Shown in pieces: positions 20,791 to 32,344 of a stretch of DNA of 64,000 bases. Source of the stretch: Periplaneta americana. Its lineage: Eukaryota > Arthropoda > Insecta > Blattodea > Blattidae. Every line of letters starts with the position of its first letter. Position 1 is the stretch's first letter. The notes beneath the pieces were generated by a model. It saw only the letters and a list, made by a program, of their open reading frames with translations. It was not told where the DNA came from and did not search any database. The position numbers and the translations under genes are program-made. The stretch is from the NCBI RefSeq assembly GCF_040183065.1, contig NC_091119.1, positions 68,576,392-68,640,391 on the forward strand, written 5' to 3'.

Positions 20791-23211
20791 ACAATAATTA
20801 ATTTCTCCTTGGAAATCATTTTTAGTTTGTTATGAAATATTGAGTTTTGTTTGTCGCCTTATTCTACATAATACAAAAATTAGAACAAAATATTCTGATT
20901 TAATTTGAGTATATATATCACTTTCGTACTTTCTATTGTATGTTGTTTATATCAAATAAAGAATCACATTTTACTGAAATTGTTATATCTCATGTGCACT
21001 GCATCGTTTCTGATAACTTCTTGTGGATACTAACAGGCAGACACATTCTCAAGATGCTGAAAATGTATATTTCCATGAAAATATTGACAAATTTTATGCT
21101 TTACTTTCGTTTTACACTTCGCATAATAAGAGAGAAAAGGAAAAAAAAAATAAATAAGAGTATTTTGCAAGAAAGGCTGTCTTAAGGATCATTCAGGATT
21201 TTAGTTCGTGTAAATGAATAACAAAGATATTATGGAGCTTAAGAATGGATTATATTTGCAATCTGTACTTGTCTGTATTTACAAACAATCTAATTACGGA
21301 CAACCTTCAAAGGGACTGGGGAGGGAATTCATTCTCATTGGCTCTAGAGACTCTTCTAAGCTTTATCTATAGTTAAGAGGGATGTCCAAGATTCAATATT
21401 TATTTCTACAGCTAAAATCAATAGATGTAATAGACTTTATGAACAACAAATAATACTACACTTAAACATACATGGAAATGAAAGCTTCAACAAAATCAAC
21501 AACAGGAAAAGAAACCTTTAAATAAATATGACAGAACCACATTCAAGAATACAAAACACAGCAAGTAAAGAATTCTTAAGACATGTTGCATTATTAACAC
21601 CCGAAAGTTCGAAACATCATGACTAGTGGAACCTACCTAAACCAATAGCTGCTGATGTCATCAGTTGATGTTAATCAAATGTACACTATCCAACATGTGA
21701 CCACTTGCTCTTTAACTAAGAAACACTGCAATTGTGTCAAAACTAATAAGTTACATACATATACATAGTAAAAATCAGTTTTCTCTACTTATATCTTATA
21801 AAATTTATTCATTATAGCCATTTGTTTGAGTATATTCAAGTATTACAGCACAGCAGTGCCGATTTCTGTACATTTAAATCAACATCAATCACACATTTAT
21901 ACACTACAGAATGCAAATGTTGTTTTTTTAAGTTCAAAAAACTCACTCTAAAAGGCAAGGCTGCTGCCTATCTATTACCCACCTGTTGTACAAGATGGGA
22001 ATTAGCCACTTCGAGCACAAATGTGATTGGTGTAAAGTGAGGACTATCCAAAAAAATGTATTGACAGCAAAATTATCAATCATATGTTAAAGTTGTTTTC
22101 TGTTGTTATTGACCGTGCAGTCAAAATACTGAATGTAACAAGAAAGTTAGCTTTACTTCTTATGTGTATATATTATTACAAGAACCACAATCACTTTTAC
22201 AGACTGTAAGAACTCTAGTTTCAAACTGCTGGTCTACAACAGTAGAATGCGCTTCAAAGCCACCAGTCATATGATTACTTGTTTCCCGAAACTCATTGTT
22301 ACCACTCATATTAAACAATGCAAATATATTTCATATTAAATAGACTTTCTTTTTTGATCCACAATAATGTGTATTATGTTGCACAATGCAGACTACATAT
22401 GCAATATCTCTCTGTAAGACAACAGATTTTTTTTCTGCCTCATTTCTACATTCGATTTTGTTTCAACCAGTGAACATAGCTGCCAACAACACAATACTGA
22501 TAATTCAGATACATCTGTATAATTAGCACATGCACGTACCTAGAACAGATAAATATCTATTTCTTAATAGTTACATTATATGAATAAAAATTCATCCACT
22601 GTGGGCTTTTAAATATCTTGGCACACAGGTAATGCTTCCTTGCACACATTGAAGATATAATCCAAAATGCAAAGCATTACGTTTTTTTAAAATTTCAGTT
22701 ATAAAACGCCTCGAATATTAAATTGTACAGAGTATATAAATTTAAAAAAAAATTAAATGAAACCATATGCAAGGTCAAATCGAATAACAGAATTTGGGGT
22801 TATGTGACAGGAAGCAAACTGATAATTCTAATTAAAGTGTAATACTGTATACTGTTCCTAGAATCTAAAATATGCCTGAGATATAATCGGAACATGGGAC
22901 ATAAATGTTCCATAATTTATGTTTTCTCTCGCTGATAATCATTTATGCGTCATATTCCAATTGTGTGCCAAGCTAGTTCCAAAATGTTGTATGGAGAGCA
23001 CTTATAAAGATGCTCTATTATTAAGATTTCAGAACATTTTTGTTTTCATTGGTATTGGTACTTAAAACAGGGGGATAAACCATTAAAAATATTTATCCTT
23101 CTATTAAAAACAATTTTACAGTGCTTACTTTCCCAAAAACTTTAAGTTTCTTTGAATGGTACTCTATACTCCTAATCAGCGTAAAAATATTAAATTAAGC
23201 ATGTATTTATT
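20791..23211. other. Downstream flank of MTUS-like gene, probable long 3' UTR at right end
   Basis: No other gene recognised. The gene is transcribed leftward, so its 3' UTR occupies the right part; AATAAA on the minus strand (TTTATT at 21803-21808) is one candidate poly(A) signal, about 1.4 kb past the stop. There are also short open stretches at 20940-21185 and 21822-22040 without known similarity. Confidence 0.4.
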
Positions 23212-25077
23212 TTAATATGAAGAGGTTTCTTCATCCTCTGAACAACTGCGTTCATCAGAGGAAGAATTTATTTCGTATTCATTGTCATTATCGTCATCAG
23301 AAGTCTCTTCAGATATCATTGCTTCACCAGCAGATTCTTTGGGCATAGGAGGAAGTGGCTGTGCAGCCAGAAGTGAAAGATCGCCACTAGTGCTGCCAGG
23401 AAGGGGAGGCAGAGGAAGGACTTCTGTATCTCCCAGATCCAAAGAATCTGATGTTGCAGCAGCATCTGTAAGATTTCCAGACATTTTCTTCCTACTTCTG
23501 CAACAAGAGTGGTCATGATCCTTCTGCCCTCCATCTGAACTAGCACTCGAACCGGGAGATTTAGTTTGCGAGTCTTCTTCGTTTGAACATTCCGATGTGC
23601 TTCTTTTCATAGAAATATTGCTCACGCCACTTAGATTTCGAATGCTTGGGCTGCAGCCATCGATAACGTCTTCGTGATTATCATTGACGTAAACTTCATC
23701 TCCACTACGCTTCAAAGAAGTTTTGTTGCTATTCATGAGAACCACCATGGCATCATCACATTCGAGATTTCCCACGGCCCTACAATCATTCTTCAATGGA
23801 GTAGAAGTCGGTGGATTCCACGAATCATAGTCCAGCACCATATCATCCACGGAATCAGTGGACACTGAGCGAGATCGGGATCGCAATGAAGAGCTCAACG
23901 GTGTATTTCTTGACTGGTTTACAGTCGCAGGCCTCGCTATGGCTGTGGCTGAAGATGACAAAGAAAGAGAGGACGCCTTGCAGCGTTGGCGTTTTGGTGG
24001 AGGCAGTGTTCTGGCATGCGCTGGTGATGGCACTGAAGATGGAGGTGGTGTGTTTCCCCGAAAACTCCCAGCACGGCGAACCAGCCTTGACAAAAGAGCC
24101 TCTGGACTTTCATCAATTTCCACAACCCATGAAACAGAATCGCTTTTCTCCACCACTCCTTTAACTTTCGGTGATGCAGGTGGCGAAATTTCAAGATCTT
24201 CACCTAGGTTAGAGCGGCCTACACCAGTAGGATTTGAAGAAAGATCTGTGCCACTTGAATTATGTAATCTTCCAGCCGATAACGGCCTTGAATGCGTACG
24301 TGTGGAAAAGAGTTGATTCCCGCCAGAAGAAGGATCTGCATCATTCAGAGATTGTACAGAGCCATGTGTACTTTTCCTACCATTGGTAGCCGGTGTATGC
24401 AGAGAACTGGTCATGGAGGAGTTCATGGAAGCTCCACTCAGAGCTGCCAGCACGTTCACAACCTCCAGATTCTGTTTCAGCTTCCACTGCAGCTCCTCAT
24501 TGTGTAGTGATAGCCTCTTATTCTGTTTCGACTCTTGGTGGAAAGATTCCATGAGCAGGCGGTTATCTTGTGACAACTGTCTCTCAAGGTTAGTCTTCAT
24601 CTGCAGCTGCACCTGCAGGTCTTCTACTTTGGCTTCCAAAGCTGCAACTCGCTGTAAGGCAATTGGCAGTTCTTCAGCTTCTCTAATCAGAATAGCATTT
24701 TGTTTGCGCAGCTCCTGAAGTTCTTCATGCCTCAGATCGAGGACTGTGCGAAGAGACTCCACTTCATCCTGAAGTTCCTTGCAGCGTCCTGCAGTGGCTT
24801 GCAACTTCGTGTCCTTGTCCTTCTGCATGCTGTCCATCAGCTTCCGCGACTGGTCTTTGAGTCCAGAGCATTCCTCTTCAACACTGGTAAGCCTGCGCCT
24901 CAGCTCGTCTTCTCGTTGGGATGCATCGCTCTGAAGGCGGTCTACAACTGCTGTGTGTTCACGTTGCAACTTTTCTACATGTGCTTCTCTGTCTGCTATC
25001 ACATCTTTCAGTTTTTCGGCATTCTGCTCGTCTGTGCGCGACAGTTCTGCTTCGTAACGTCCTTTCATTTCTTCCAG
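23212..25077 (-). CDS. MTUS/ATIP-family coiled-coil protein, terminal exon
   Basis: This is the 3' terminal coding exon of a minus-strand gene, 621 codons plus TAA at 23212. The acceptor is tgtccaacag|CTGGAA (intron base 25078 onward), phase 0, joining exactly to the exon at 29170-29225. Residues 1 to about 203 of the exon are continuous heptad-rich coiled coil, ending RLSLHNEELQWKLKQ, a close analogue of the conserved C-terminal block of mammalian MTUS1/ATIP and MTUS2 (RLS.ENEELLWKL). That family binds microtubules. The segment LDLRHEELQELRKQNAILIR is also typical. Residues 204-621 are low-complexity Ser/Pro-rich with a basic patch PPPKRQRCK (possible nuclear signal) and an acidic tail ending EDEETSSY; this long tail is longer than in vertebrate members. 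Open frames on the opposite strand are shadows. Family placement is by recognition, not alignment. Confidence 0.85.
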   Translation of the reverse strand: MEEMKGRYEAELSRTDEQNAEKLKDVIADREAHVEKLQREHTAVVDRLQSDASQREDELRRRLTSVEEECSGLKDQSRKLMDSMQKDKDTKLQATAGRCKELQDEVESLRTVLDLRHEELQELRKQNAILIREAEELPIALQRVAALEAKVEDLQVQLQMKTNLERQLSQDNRLLMESFHQESKQNKRLSLHNEELQWKLKQNLEVVNVLAALSGASMNSSMTSSLHTPATNGRKSTHGSVQSLNDADPSSGGNQLFSTRTHSRPLSAGRLHNSSGTDLSSNPTGVGRSNLGEDLEISPPASPKVKGVVEKSDSVSWVVEIDESPEALLSRLVRRAGSFRGNTPPPSSVPSPAHARTLPPPKRQRCKASSLSLSSSATAIARPATVNQSRNTPLSSSLRSRSRSVSTDSVDDMVLDYDSWNPPTSTPLKNDCRAVGNLECDDAMVVLMNSNKTSLKRSGDEVYVNDNHEDVIDGCSPSIRNLSGVSNISMKRSTSECSNEEDSQTKSPGSSASSDGGQKDHDHSCCRSRKKMSGNLTDAAATSDSLDLGDTEVLPLPPLPGSTSGDLSLLAAQPLPPMPKESAGEAMISEETSDDDNDNEYEINSSSDERSCSEDEETSSY

Positions 25078-25559
25078 CTGTTGGACATACAACAATACCA
25101 ATTAAAATGTCAGCCTATGCGTAAATAAAAATGCTGTAAAGTAATCAATGAGCTAATTAAAAGAATCAGAGTTAGGAGTTAGAAAACGTTCTAAGAATTC
25201 TAAGGCGGATATATCAATAAGATCCTAGATCCTTAATGAAAACCCATGAAGAGGTGAATAAAAAAGCAAGCCCAAAAATATTGGCTTGAACAGAACATGA
25301 GAGGAATGAGTGTGAGAAGATGGACTGAGGCTAATAACGGGGAAAATGAGCTGGGATTGTTTGGGAGGTCAGGTTCTTTAAGGGCTTTAGACTCAAGTAG
25401 TGAAATATATGAATTTAATTAATAGCAAAAATAACAATTGGAACAAAACATGTTATATGCTATGTTATTAAAATTATCGAAGGATTTAGACCTAGTTGTA
25501 CAATTGAAGAATAAGCTTAGAATAGCTATTCTCGAATAGCCTAACTATAGGTATAGGCT

Positions 25560-26094
25560 GACCAGACATGCCAGATTTCCGGAGACAGTCCCCAACTTTG
25601 AGTTATTGTCCCCGGGGAGCAAATGTCCCTGTTTTTGTCCCCTGGAAATTAATCTTGTCCCCAGAAGCTTTGATTTTCTTTCATTAACATTTTACTGGAA
25701 CTGCTGCGATTCATGCACATTTCTGAACGATTCTCAGTATCGGACAGAAGAACCAGCGAGTATGAGATATTCTGCACTCTTTGAGAAGAATATAGCATCT
25801 TTGTCTTTGGTCATCTTAGCATTTGCATTGCGCGGAAGAGTTAGAACTGCCGCAGTGTTCATTTTTAGTAGTTAAAAAAATAAGAAATTTTATGACAAAC
25901 CAAGAGGAGTAAAGTGATATGATGTTTTTTTAACATTAAAAAAAATCCATTCCATTTCAAAATCTTCTCAAAATAGTGTCATTAATCATGTGTCTTCCAG
26001 TCAGTAATTCATCAGTTGAAAGACTTTTCTCCACAATGAACTCAATCTGGACTGATGAAAAGTCAAGAATGAAGGTTGAAACAATGAAGCTTTT
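25560..26094 (+). pseudogene. hAT transposase C-terminal remnant, left part
   Basis: From 25986 the + strand reads MCLPVSNSSVERLFSTMNSI and WTDEKSRMKVETMKL. This is the hAT dimerisation signature (P-x-S-N-x-x-V-E-R-x-F-S-x-M-N) with its following T.....RM..ET segment. 25570-25680 repeats 'gtcccc' words seen near 47740 beside the related remnant there, suggesting the same family. The protein resumes at 26943 beyond a Penelope-like insertion. Confidence 0.7.
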
Positions 26095-26934
26095 CTATAC
26101 ATCTTGATTACACAACTATTAACACTGTATCACTTCGGAATATGTATGATAAGAACTTTGTGTTAAATTTTAACGTACCTTGTTAACATGTTTCGATCTA
26201 TTTTCGGTCATCTTCGGAACTGCATAAGAAAACGGATACAACCCCAACATAATAGACAACATAATACGTAAGACAAAACAAAACCACAAAAAAACAGAAT
26301 ACAACACAAACACAAGAACACAAAAAATACATCACACTAATATACGAAAACAAAAACACACATAAAATTGCAACCTCATTCAAGAAATTAAACTACAACA
26401 TCGCATTCAGAACAAATGACACTCTACAAAAACATCTCAACACACAAACAACACAAACAAACAAATACAACCACACAGGCGTATACAAACTCAAATGTAA
26501 CGCCTGCAACAACTTCCACATAGGACAGACAGGAAGATCATTTCAAACACGTTACAAAGAACACATCACAGCCATAACAAAATTATAAAACACCTCCACA
26601 TATGCAGAACACATCACAAATGCCAACCACACCTACAGAGAATCAACACAGACATGGAAATACTGCACATCCAACCAAAAAGCCAGAAACTCAACACACT
26701 AGAACAATATGAAATATACAGACACACGAAAACACACCCCAACGATATTCTCAACACACAACTCAATTTCAAAACACATACACTCTTTGACACTACACTA
26801 CGAACGCACCCACACAGGAAACAAGAGGCGCCAAGACCAACAACGACCAGTTCCGAAGATGACCGAAAATAGATCGAAACATGTTAACAAGGTACGTTAA
26901 AATTTAACACAAAGTTCTTATCATACATATTCCA
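26095..26934 (+). mobile_element. Penelope-like element, 5'-truncated, with inverted terminal repeats
   Basis: AAGCTTTT is repeated on both sides (26087-26094, 26935-26942), consistent with a target duplication that splits a hAT frame. Within it, 26137-26222 and 26848-26933 are perfect 86-bp inverted repeats. The core carries a GIY-YIG endonuclease-type reading frame on the + strand. The reverse transcriptase part is missing. Inverted terminal structures are a known oddity of Penelope-like retroelements. Confidence 0.75.
26390..26850 (+). pseudogene. GIY-YIG endonuclease domain of Penelope-like element
   Basis: The + strand reads NIAFRTNDTLQKHL, then GVYKLKCNACNNFHIGQTGR, SFQTRYKEHITAI, a stop, then STYAEHITNANHTYRE and (frame shifted) MEILHIQPKSQKLNTLEQYE. 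GVYKL...C..C...HIGQTGR.F..R..EH is the GIY-YIG nuclease core with the Cys pair characteristic of Penelope-like proteins, and F/YAEH plus LEQYEIY complete the C-terminus. Catalytic Arg of the TGRSFQTR block and the Glu of the EQYE block are present. Base composition is unusually A/C-rich on this strand (long CA-rich runs). At least one stop and one frameshift make it non-functional. Confidence 0.75.
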
Positions 26935-26942
26935 AAGCTTTT

Positions 26943-27055
26943 TTACCAGTGAAAACAAACTTTCATTTCTCATGTGAAGAATTCAGTGTGTGAAGCTGTA
27001 TGGGAATGAACAGATCCTTAAAAAGATACATTCTTCAGACAAGTACTTGTAAAAT
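26943..27055 (+). pseudogene. hAT transposase C-terminal remnant, right part
   Basis: Reads PVKTNFHFSCEEF, continuing the hAT tail from 26094 (the equivalent of VK.NF...C.EF in the related remnant at 47560-47600). Stops follow. Confidence 0.6.
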
Positions 27056-27864
27056 GTGTGTGTTAGAGTTCAATATGTACAATATTATGTGAAAGACTTC
27101 CATGCATACGTCAATAATGAAATTGAATTCTTAGTAGCTATAATTATGTTTAAGAGTTATGTGTGTTTAATTAAAAAAGGTTAAGATACTCTACAAATTT
27201 AGTGTGCAAAGTTCTATCATTGTATCTACTGTTACATGTATTTTCTGCAACATTTCAACAGAGAGCAACTAGATAAGCATTTGTGGTTTTTACATCTTGA
27301 ATCTTAATACTTAAATATAAATGATTGGTTGATTGGCAAACTTACTCGTGTTAAATTACATAAGCAACTGTGGCTTACAGCTGGTGCTTCTTCACACCAT
27401 CCTCAGAGCCTACTAGATCTTGGCGTCATCTCAAACTCAGCAGTGAAGTTAAGTGTCAAAAGTAGTGTATGGAACATTCAAGACGAATTCCAACATGCTT
27501 AAAACGGTGTCCTTTTCCAATCTGAATGTTGCCAGTAGTTCTTCATCGTCATACTCATTTGTAGCTCAGGTCTATGTCTTACTTTCTTTTGTGTCCGCAT
27601 TCTCAGAAATATATTACACGGTAGTAATTCATTACTACCAGAAAGATTCATGTCTAATGCTGCTGCCATTTTATATTTTATTCTCTAGATAACAATTTCT
27701 CAGGGACTGAAAGCATCGAACAGCTTATTCCGAATACATATTCCGAATATTGCGTTATTCCAAGTTCGTACAACACATTTCTAGCATAACCAGGGAATTA
27801 ATTTTAACAGGATTTTATTCTATGTTCATACAACTGGGCCTTAAACGTGTAAAAAATTCTGAGA

Positions 27865-28745
27865 TTTCGTGTTAACCAAGGATGCTCTTTATCACCTACC
27901 CTGTTCAACATCTACTTGGAGGATTTAGTAAAGAACTGTTTTTAGAACAAGGGAGGAGTGATAGTAGTAGGAAGAAGAATAAATTCCATAAGATTTGCTG
28001 ATGATATGGAGTTATTAGCAGAAAAGGAAATGATACTAAAGGATATACTACTGAAGCTAAATGACAGCTGTGAGTAGTAGGCCTATGGGATGAAGATAAA
28101 TGCATAAATACATGGTCATAGGAAGAAAAATAAAGAAGGTACCGGTAAGCTTGCGAATTCGAAATGAAGCAGTGGATCAAGTGGACAGCTTCAGATAGTT
28201 GGGGTGTACTATAAGCAGTAACATGAGCTGCTGTCAGGAAGTCAAAATTAGAATAACAATGGCCCAATGGCCAAGGAAGTTTTTAATAGAAAAAGGAGGA
28301 TCTTCTGCGGACCTCTGGAAAAAGAACTAAGGAAGGAACTAGTGAAGTGCGGCACTGTAAAGGGCAGAAACATGGACATTACGACGAAGTGAAGAAGCGA
28401 ATAGAAGTACTTGAAATGTGGATATGAAGAAGAATGGAACGTGTGAAATGGACAGATAGAATAAGAAATGAAGCTGTGTTGGAAAGAGTGGATGAAGAAA
28501 TAATGATGCCGAAACTGATCAGGAAGAGGAAAAAGAATTGGTTGTGTCACTGGCTGAAAAGAAACTGCCTACTGAAGAATGCACTGGAAGGAATGGAGAA
28601 TAGGAGAAGAGTTTGGGGCAGATGATAGAAGGCATTAAGATACATGGATCATATGAGCAGACAAAGAGGAAGGCAGAAAATAGGAAAGATTGGAGAATGT
28701 TGGGTTTGCAGTGAAAAACCTGCCCTTGGGCAGAACATGGAATGA
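27865..28745 (+). mobile_element. LINE reverse transcriptase fragment, family 2
   Basis: The + strand reads NQGCSLSPTLFNIYLEDLVK, then INSIRFADDMELLAEKEM (the F-A-D-D catalytic motif), then, across stops, VDQVDSFRYLGCTISSNMS-like and, from 28434, MERVKWTDRIRNEAVLERVD and RKRKKNWLCHWLKRNCLLK. This is the RT palm and C-terminal region of a non-LTR retrotransposon. The 3' end has the signature 'gggtttgcagtgaaaaacc' also present at 5761-5823. 5'-truncated, several stops. Confidence 0.75.
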
Positions 28746-29169
28746 AATGAAGGAATGTTTACTTCACTCGTATGTTATCTGGGGGCGAACATGCCATTCT
28801 CCAGAAAATCGTACTGAAGCATGGACAAATATTATTATTATCCAATTCCAATATCTAATCATTCCAGAAGATCAGGTGTTGCAGTATGTAGATTTGTTAC
28901 TGCCTTGCAAATCATTTTGAAAATTTATAATGTCTACAAATTGTGCCTTGAATATTAAGACATACTGAATATATCAATAACAAATCTGTATCACTTAATG
29001 AGAGTATCGCAAAGAAATATTAGAATACAAAATGCCAATTCACTTAAGTTGTTACATACTAGGACTTGGGCACAAACAAACATATCAACCAGCCATTTCC
29101 TGTTCTTGTCAGATATGCAACAAATATAAATTTTGAGATATTAAAATAAATTATCCAGTTATTACATAC

Positions 29170-29225
29170 CTGTTCCTGCAACCTCTTCTCAAAATCTGAT
29201 AATTGGGCTTCATGTCGGGCTACCA
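29170..29225 (-). CDS. MTUS-like gene, internal exon (56 nt)
   Basis: Minus strand; acceptor ttgttacag|TGG and donor CAG|GTATGT. It enters with two bases completing a Leu codon and encodes VARHEAQLSDFEKRLQEQ, all coiled-coil in character. Entry phase matches the single T left by the exon at 34029-34175, and exit phase 0 matches the terminal exon. Confidence 0.85.
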
Positions 29226-30084
29226 CTGTAACAAAATAAAGTCTAATTAAACTATCAGCAACTTTAAATATTTGAGAGTTCTATACTAAACATGGAAAAA
29301 TTGCTCTTGTAATCAATAAAGTTACCGCATATTTTTAATCTATGATTAGTTAAACAGTTCATTTATTTCTGTCGTGTGTTTCAAGAATAGTAAATCAACG
29401 ACTTCATTGAATGTACGAGAAACACAAAAGAACTAAACATGAATGAGCACATTGTCCTTCCACTATAGTACTTGTGAAGTCCTTGAAATTAATTCACAGA
29501 CACTTATCATCACAATCTATACATTTCACATTATTCTTTGTGTTCGAATAGTCACATCGAAATATTTTACTTTATTTACTTTTCCTTAAATTTGTATCCC
29601 TTCACTCTTTTCCAAGTTCCTAATTTAATTACTTCTTTTATTTACATATTTCATTACCCCATTATCTAGTTCCCTTAATAGCTTCTCCATACCTTCTCTC
29701 ATTTCACACATAATCACATTCAATGTCACATGTTCAGTCCTTTTAGCACTGATCATTTCTACTATATCTCTCTTTTTATTGCTATTGTTATTCCTCTGTC
29801 CCATATTTCTGATTTTCTTCCCCTCACCATTTCTTCTGCTGCTTCCATTCCCCTTTCCTGTACTTTCTTTTCGCTTTTACTTTGCTCAAATTACGTGTCA
29901 AATTCCTCATTTTGCTCTTCCCATCACTAAATGCAGTGGTGATATTCGGCCAGTTCGCACTGGTTCAGACGAACCGGTTGTTAAATTATTCTAGGTAATA
30001 TTTGCAATTACCATGGACAGTGGCATAACTTTTTATAACTGGGCCCCCCCAGCAAAAATGATAATCTGGGCCCCTTTCCTTACT

Positions 30085-32060
30085 GCTCATCATCATCATC
30101 ATCATCATCATCCTTCATGAATTAGGCCTCTGTAGACCTGTTTCGGCCCCATCTAGCAGTCTTCTTAAAGGTCTTCCTGGTCGACGATGTCCTCTAGGTT
30201 TATACTGCATCATAATTTTTGGGATTCTTGAATTTTCCCTTCTTCTTACATGATCTAGCCAATTGAATTTGTATCTGCTGATTTTTTCTTCTACTGACTC
30301 TACTTCTAATTGTTCTAAAATTTCTTCATTCCTTTTTCGGTCTAAAAGAGTATATCCTGCTGTCCTCCTCAAAAATTTCATTTCCGTTGCTTTGATTCTG
30401 TTCACGTCTTTTTTCTTTAATGACCAAATCTCGCTTCCGTATAAAAGGGTGGGTAATGCTAGTGTATTATATACTTTTATTCTTGTAGATTTTTGTACTA
30501 ATTTAGCTTTTAATGCATTGTTTATTATTCCTAGAATTTGTGTAAATTTGGTAATTTTCTTGTTCACATCTTTTTCATTTTGATAAGATATTTCACAACC
30601 CAGATAATTGAAATTTTGCACTTGTTCGAGGCATTGGTTATTGTGTATTATCTTACTTCTGACTGGGTCTTGTCCTAAAAATGCCATTACTTTTGATTTT
30701 TGTGCTGAAATTTCCATCCCAAAATCTTTTAATATTTTATTTAATGTACACAATCCTCTTTGTAAATTATCCTCTGAATTGGAAATTATGACTTGATCAT
30801 CGGCATAGAGTAAGGTATTTAATGTTAGAGCACTGGTTATTTTGATTCATGATGTGTAGATTTGGTTCCATTTTAAAATAATTTCATTTATATAAATATT
30901 AAATAAAGTTGGTGATAGTGGACAACCTTGTCGAACTCCATTATTAACTAATTTTCTTTCGGATATACAGTTATTTATTTTGACACTTATTTTGCTGTCT
31001 GTGTAGATTTCTATTATATTTTGCAATAGCAAATTTGGAATATTTTTTTCTTGTAATATGTCGAATAAAAGGTCTCTTCGGACTTTATCAAAAGCTTTCA
31101 CAAAATCAATAAAAGCTATATGGGTTTCTAAATTAAATTCTCTTCTTTTTTCTAACAATAGTTTCATACTAAATAATGGATCTACACATGATCTTCCTTT
31201 TCTAAAGCCATTTTGACACTCCAGAAGGAAAGTTTCAGCATGTTTTTTTTTAATTTTTCATTTAAAATTCTACTAAATATCTTATAACATGTGTTGCGGA
31301 TACTAATCCCTCTATAGTTTTCAACATTCTGTTTATCTCCTGTTTTATATATGGGAATAATTACACTATTTTTCCATTCTTCCGGTAAAGTGGCAGTCAG
31401 ATATATTCTGTTTAGAAATCTTAGTAATCTTTCTTGAAATAGATCTCCTGCATATTTATACAATTCTGAATTTAGGTTATCTTCTCCAGATGATTTTCTA
31501 TTTTTCGTCTTCTTTAATGCTTCTTGTAGTTCTTCTTTGGTAATGCATTGTTCATGTGGGTTTTTTGTGTCCCAGAATTTTGAATCAAAAGTAGGTTTGT
31601 TCCATATGTTTTTGTAAAAGTCTAGGAATGGTTCTATTTTGGGGCAAGGGTTTATCTTGGCGGATTCCTTTATGTCTCTGTTCATGTATTTTAAAATTTT
31701 ATATGTATTGGGTTTCATTTTATAAATGTCAGTTTCTAAAAAAGATATAAACTCTTTCCATGATTGCCTGTGTCGTTTTCTAATTTCTCTGTTAGCTATC
31801 GCCCTTTTATGTTTATAATCTATTTCATCATTAACGGATTTTGTTTGAAGGTATTTTCGATAAGCTATATTTTTATTTTTTATGATCTCCTTAATTTCAT
31901 CATCCCATGATCTTAATTTTTTCTTTTGTGTGAAAGCCTTATATTTTCCGATGCTCTCCGTGGCTGCCTGTGATATTTGAGTTTTAATATTTTCCCATTC
32001 TTTGTGAATGTCTTCATCTTCAGGTATTTCTAACATTTTTTGTTCAAGTCTTTTTTTATA
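30085..32060 (-). mobile_element. RTE-like LINE family 3, 5'-truncated, in hAT
   Basis: Minus strand, ending in an (ATG)n/(GAT)n tail at 30088-30112 as is common for RTE-type LINEs. The 284-codon frame from 32036 covers the linker and RT fingers (KTKNRKSSGEDNLNSELYKY, EEWKNSVIIPIYKTGDK, NYRGISIRNTCYKIFSRIL). After a frameshift come HIAFIDFVKAFDKVRRDLLF, NNGVRQGCPLSPTLFNIYIN and, in yet another frame near 30795, NTLLYADDQVIISN with the YADD active site. The last 212-codon frame to 30115 is the C-terminal domain (PTLLYGSEIWSLKKKDVNR). The apurinic endonuclease domain is missing. Three frame breaks in a 2-kb copy suggest moderate age. Confidence 0.85.
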
Positions 32061-32209
32061 AAGCCAGCGTACACTGTCGTCACTGCTATTTGTTTATATT
32101 TTCATAATTTTATTTTTTTACATAAAATTTGAATAAAACAATTTAGCATAGCAAAATACTCCATTTTTAAACAAAATTAGGTGAACAGAACTGAAAAAAA
32201 TTTTAATGC

Positions 32210-32344
32210 TTAGTTCAACAAGCACTTTTCTCTTATGGCCTTTTGAGAAGCAAATGACTCAATCAAATCATGTAGATCAAGTCTTCGGGCCTTTTGACAT
32301 TCAATATTTAATACACTGAGAGCACTAAGTCTTTCTTGAGTCAT
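32210..32344 (-). pseudogene. hAT transposase C-terminal tail
   Basis: ATG at 32344 on the minus strand opens MTQERLSALSVLNIECQKAR then RLDLHDLIESFASQKAIREK and stops at 32210. M-(S/T)-Q-E-R-L-x-x-L-x-x-L-x-I-E is the last block of TTF/ZMYM-type hAT transposases. The preceding dimerisation sequence has been deleted. Its position inside 30018-33548 agrees with the hAT class of that element. Confidence 0.7.

Larger units (their letters stand above)
25078..29169 (-). other. Intron (4.1 kb) of the MTUS-like gene
   Basis: Bounded by donor CAG|GTATGT (29169 side) and acceptor CAACAG (25078 side). It contains a hAT remnant split by a Penelope-like element, and a LINE reverse transcriptase fragment. 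The remaining parts (25140-25560, 27056-27864, 28745-29169) hold nothing I recognise. Confidence 0.8.

Noticed and set aside
23282..25128. Several plus-strand ORFs of 64-152 codons over the terminal MTUS exon
   Set aside because: They are antisense shadows of a strongly coding minus-strand exon; composition and codon pattern follow the minus frame.
26198..26383. Hydrophobic minus-strand ORF of 61 codons
   Set aside because: Antisense to the CA-rich Penelope-like element; hydrophobicity is a by-product of base composition.
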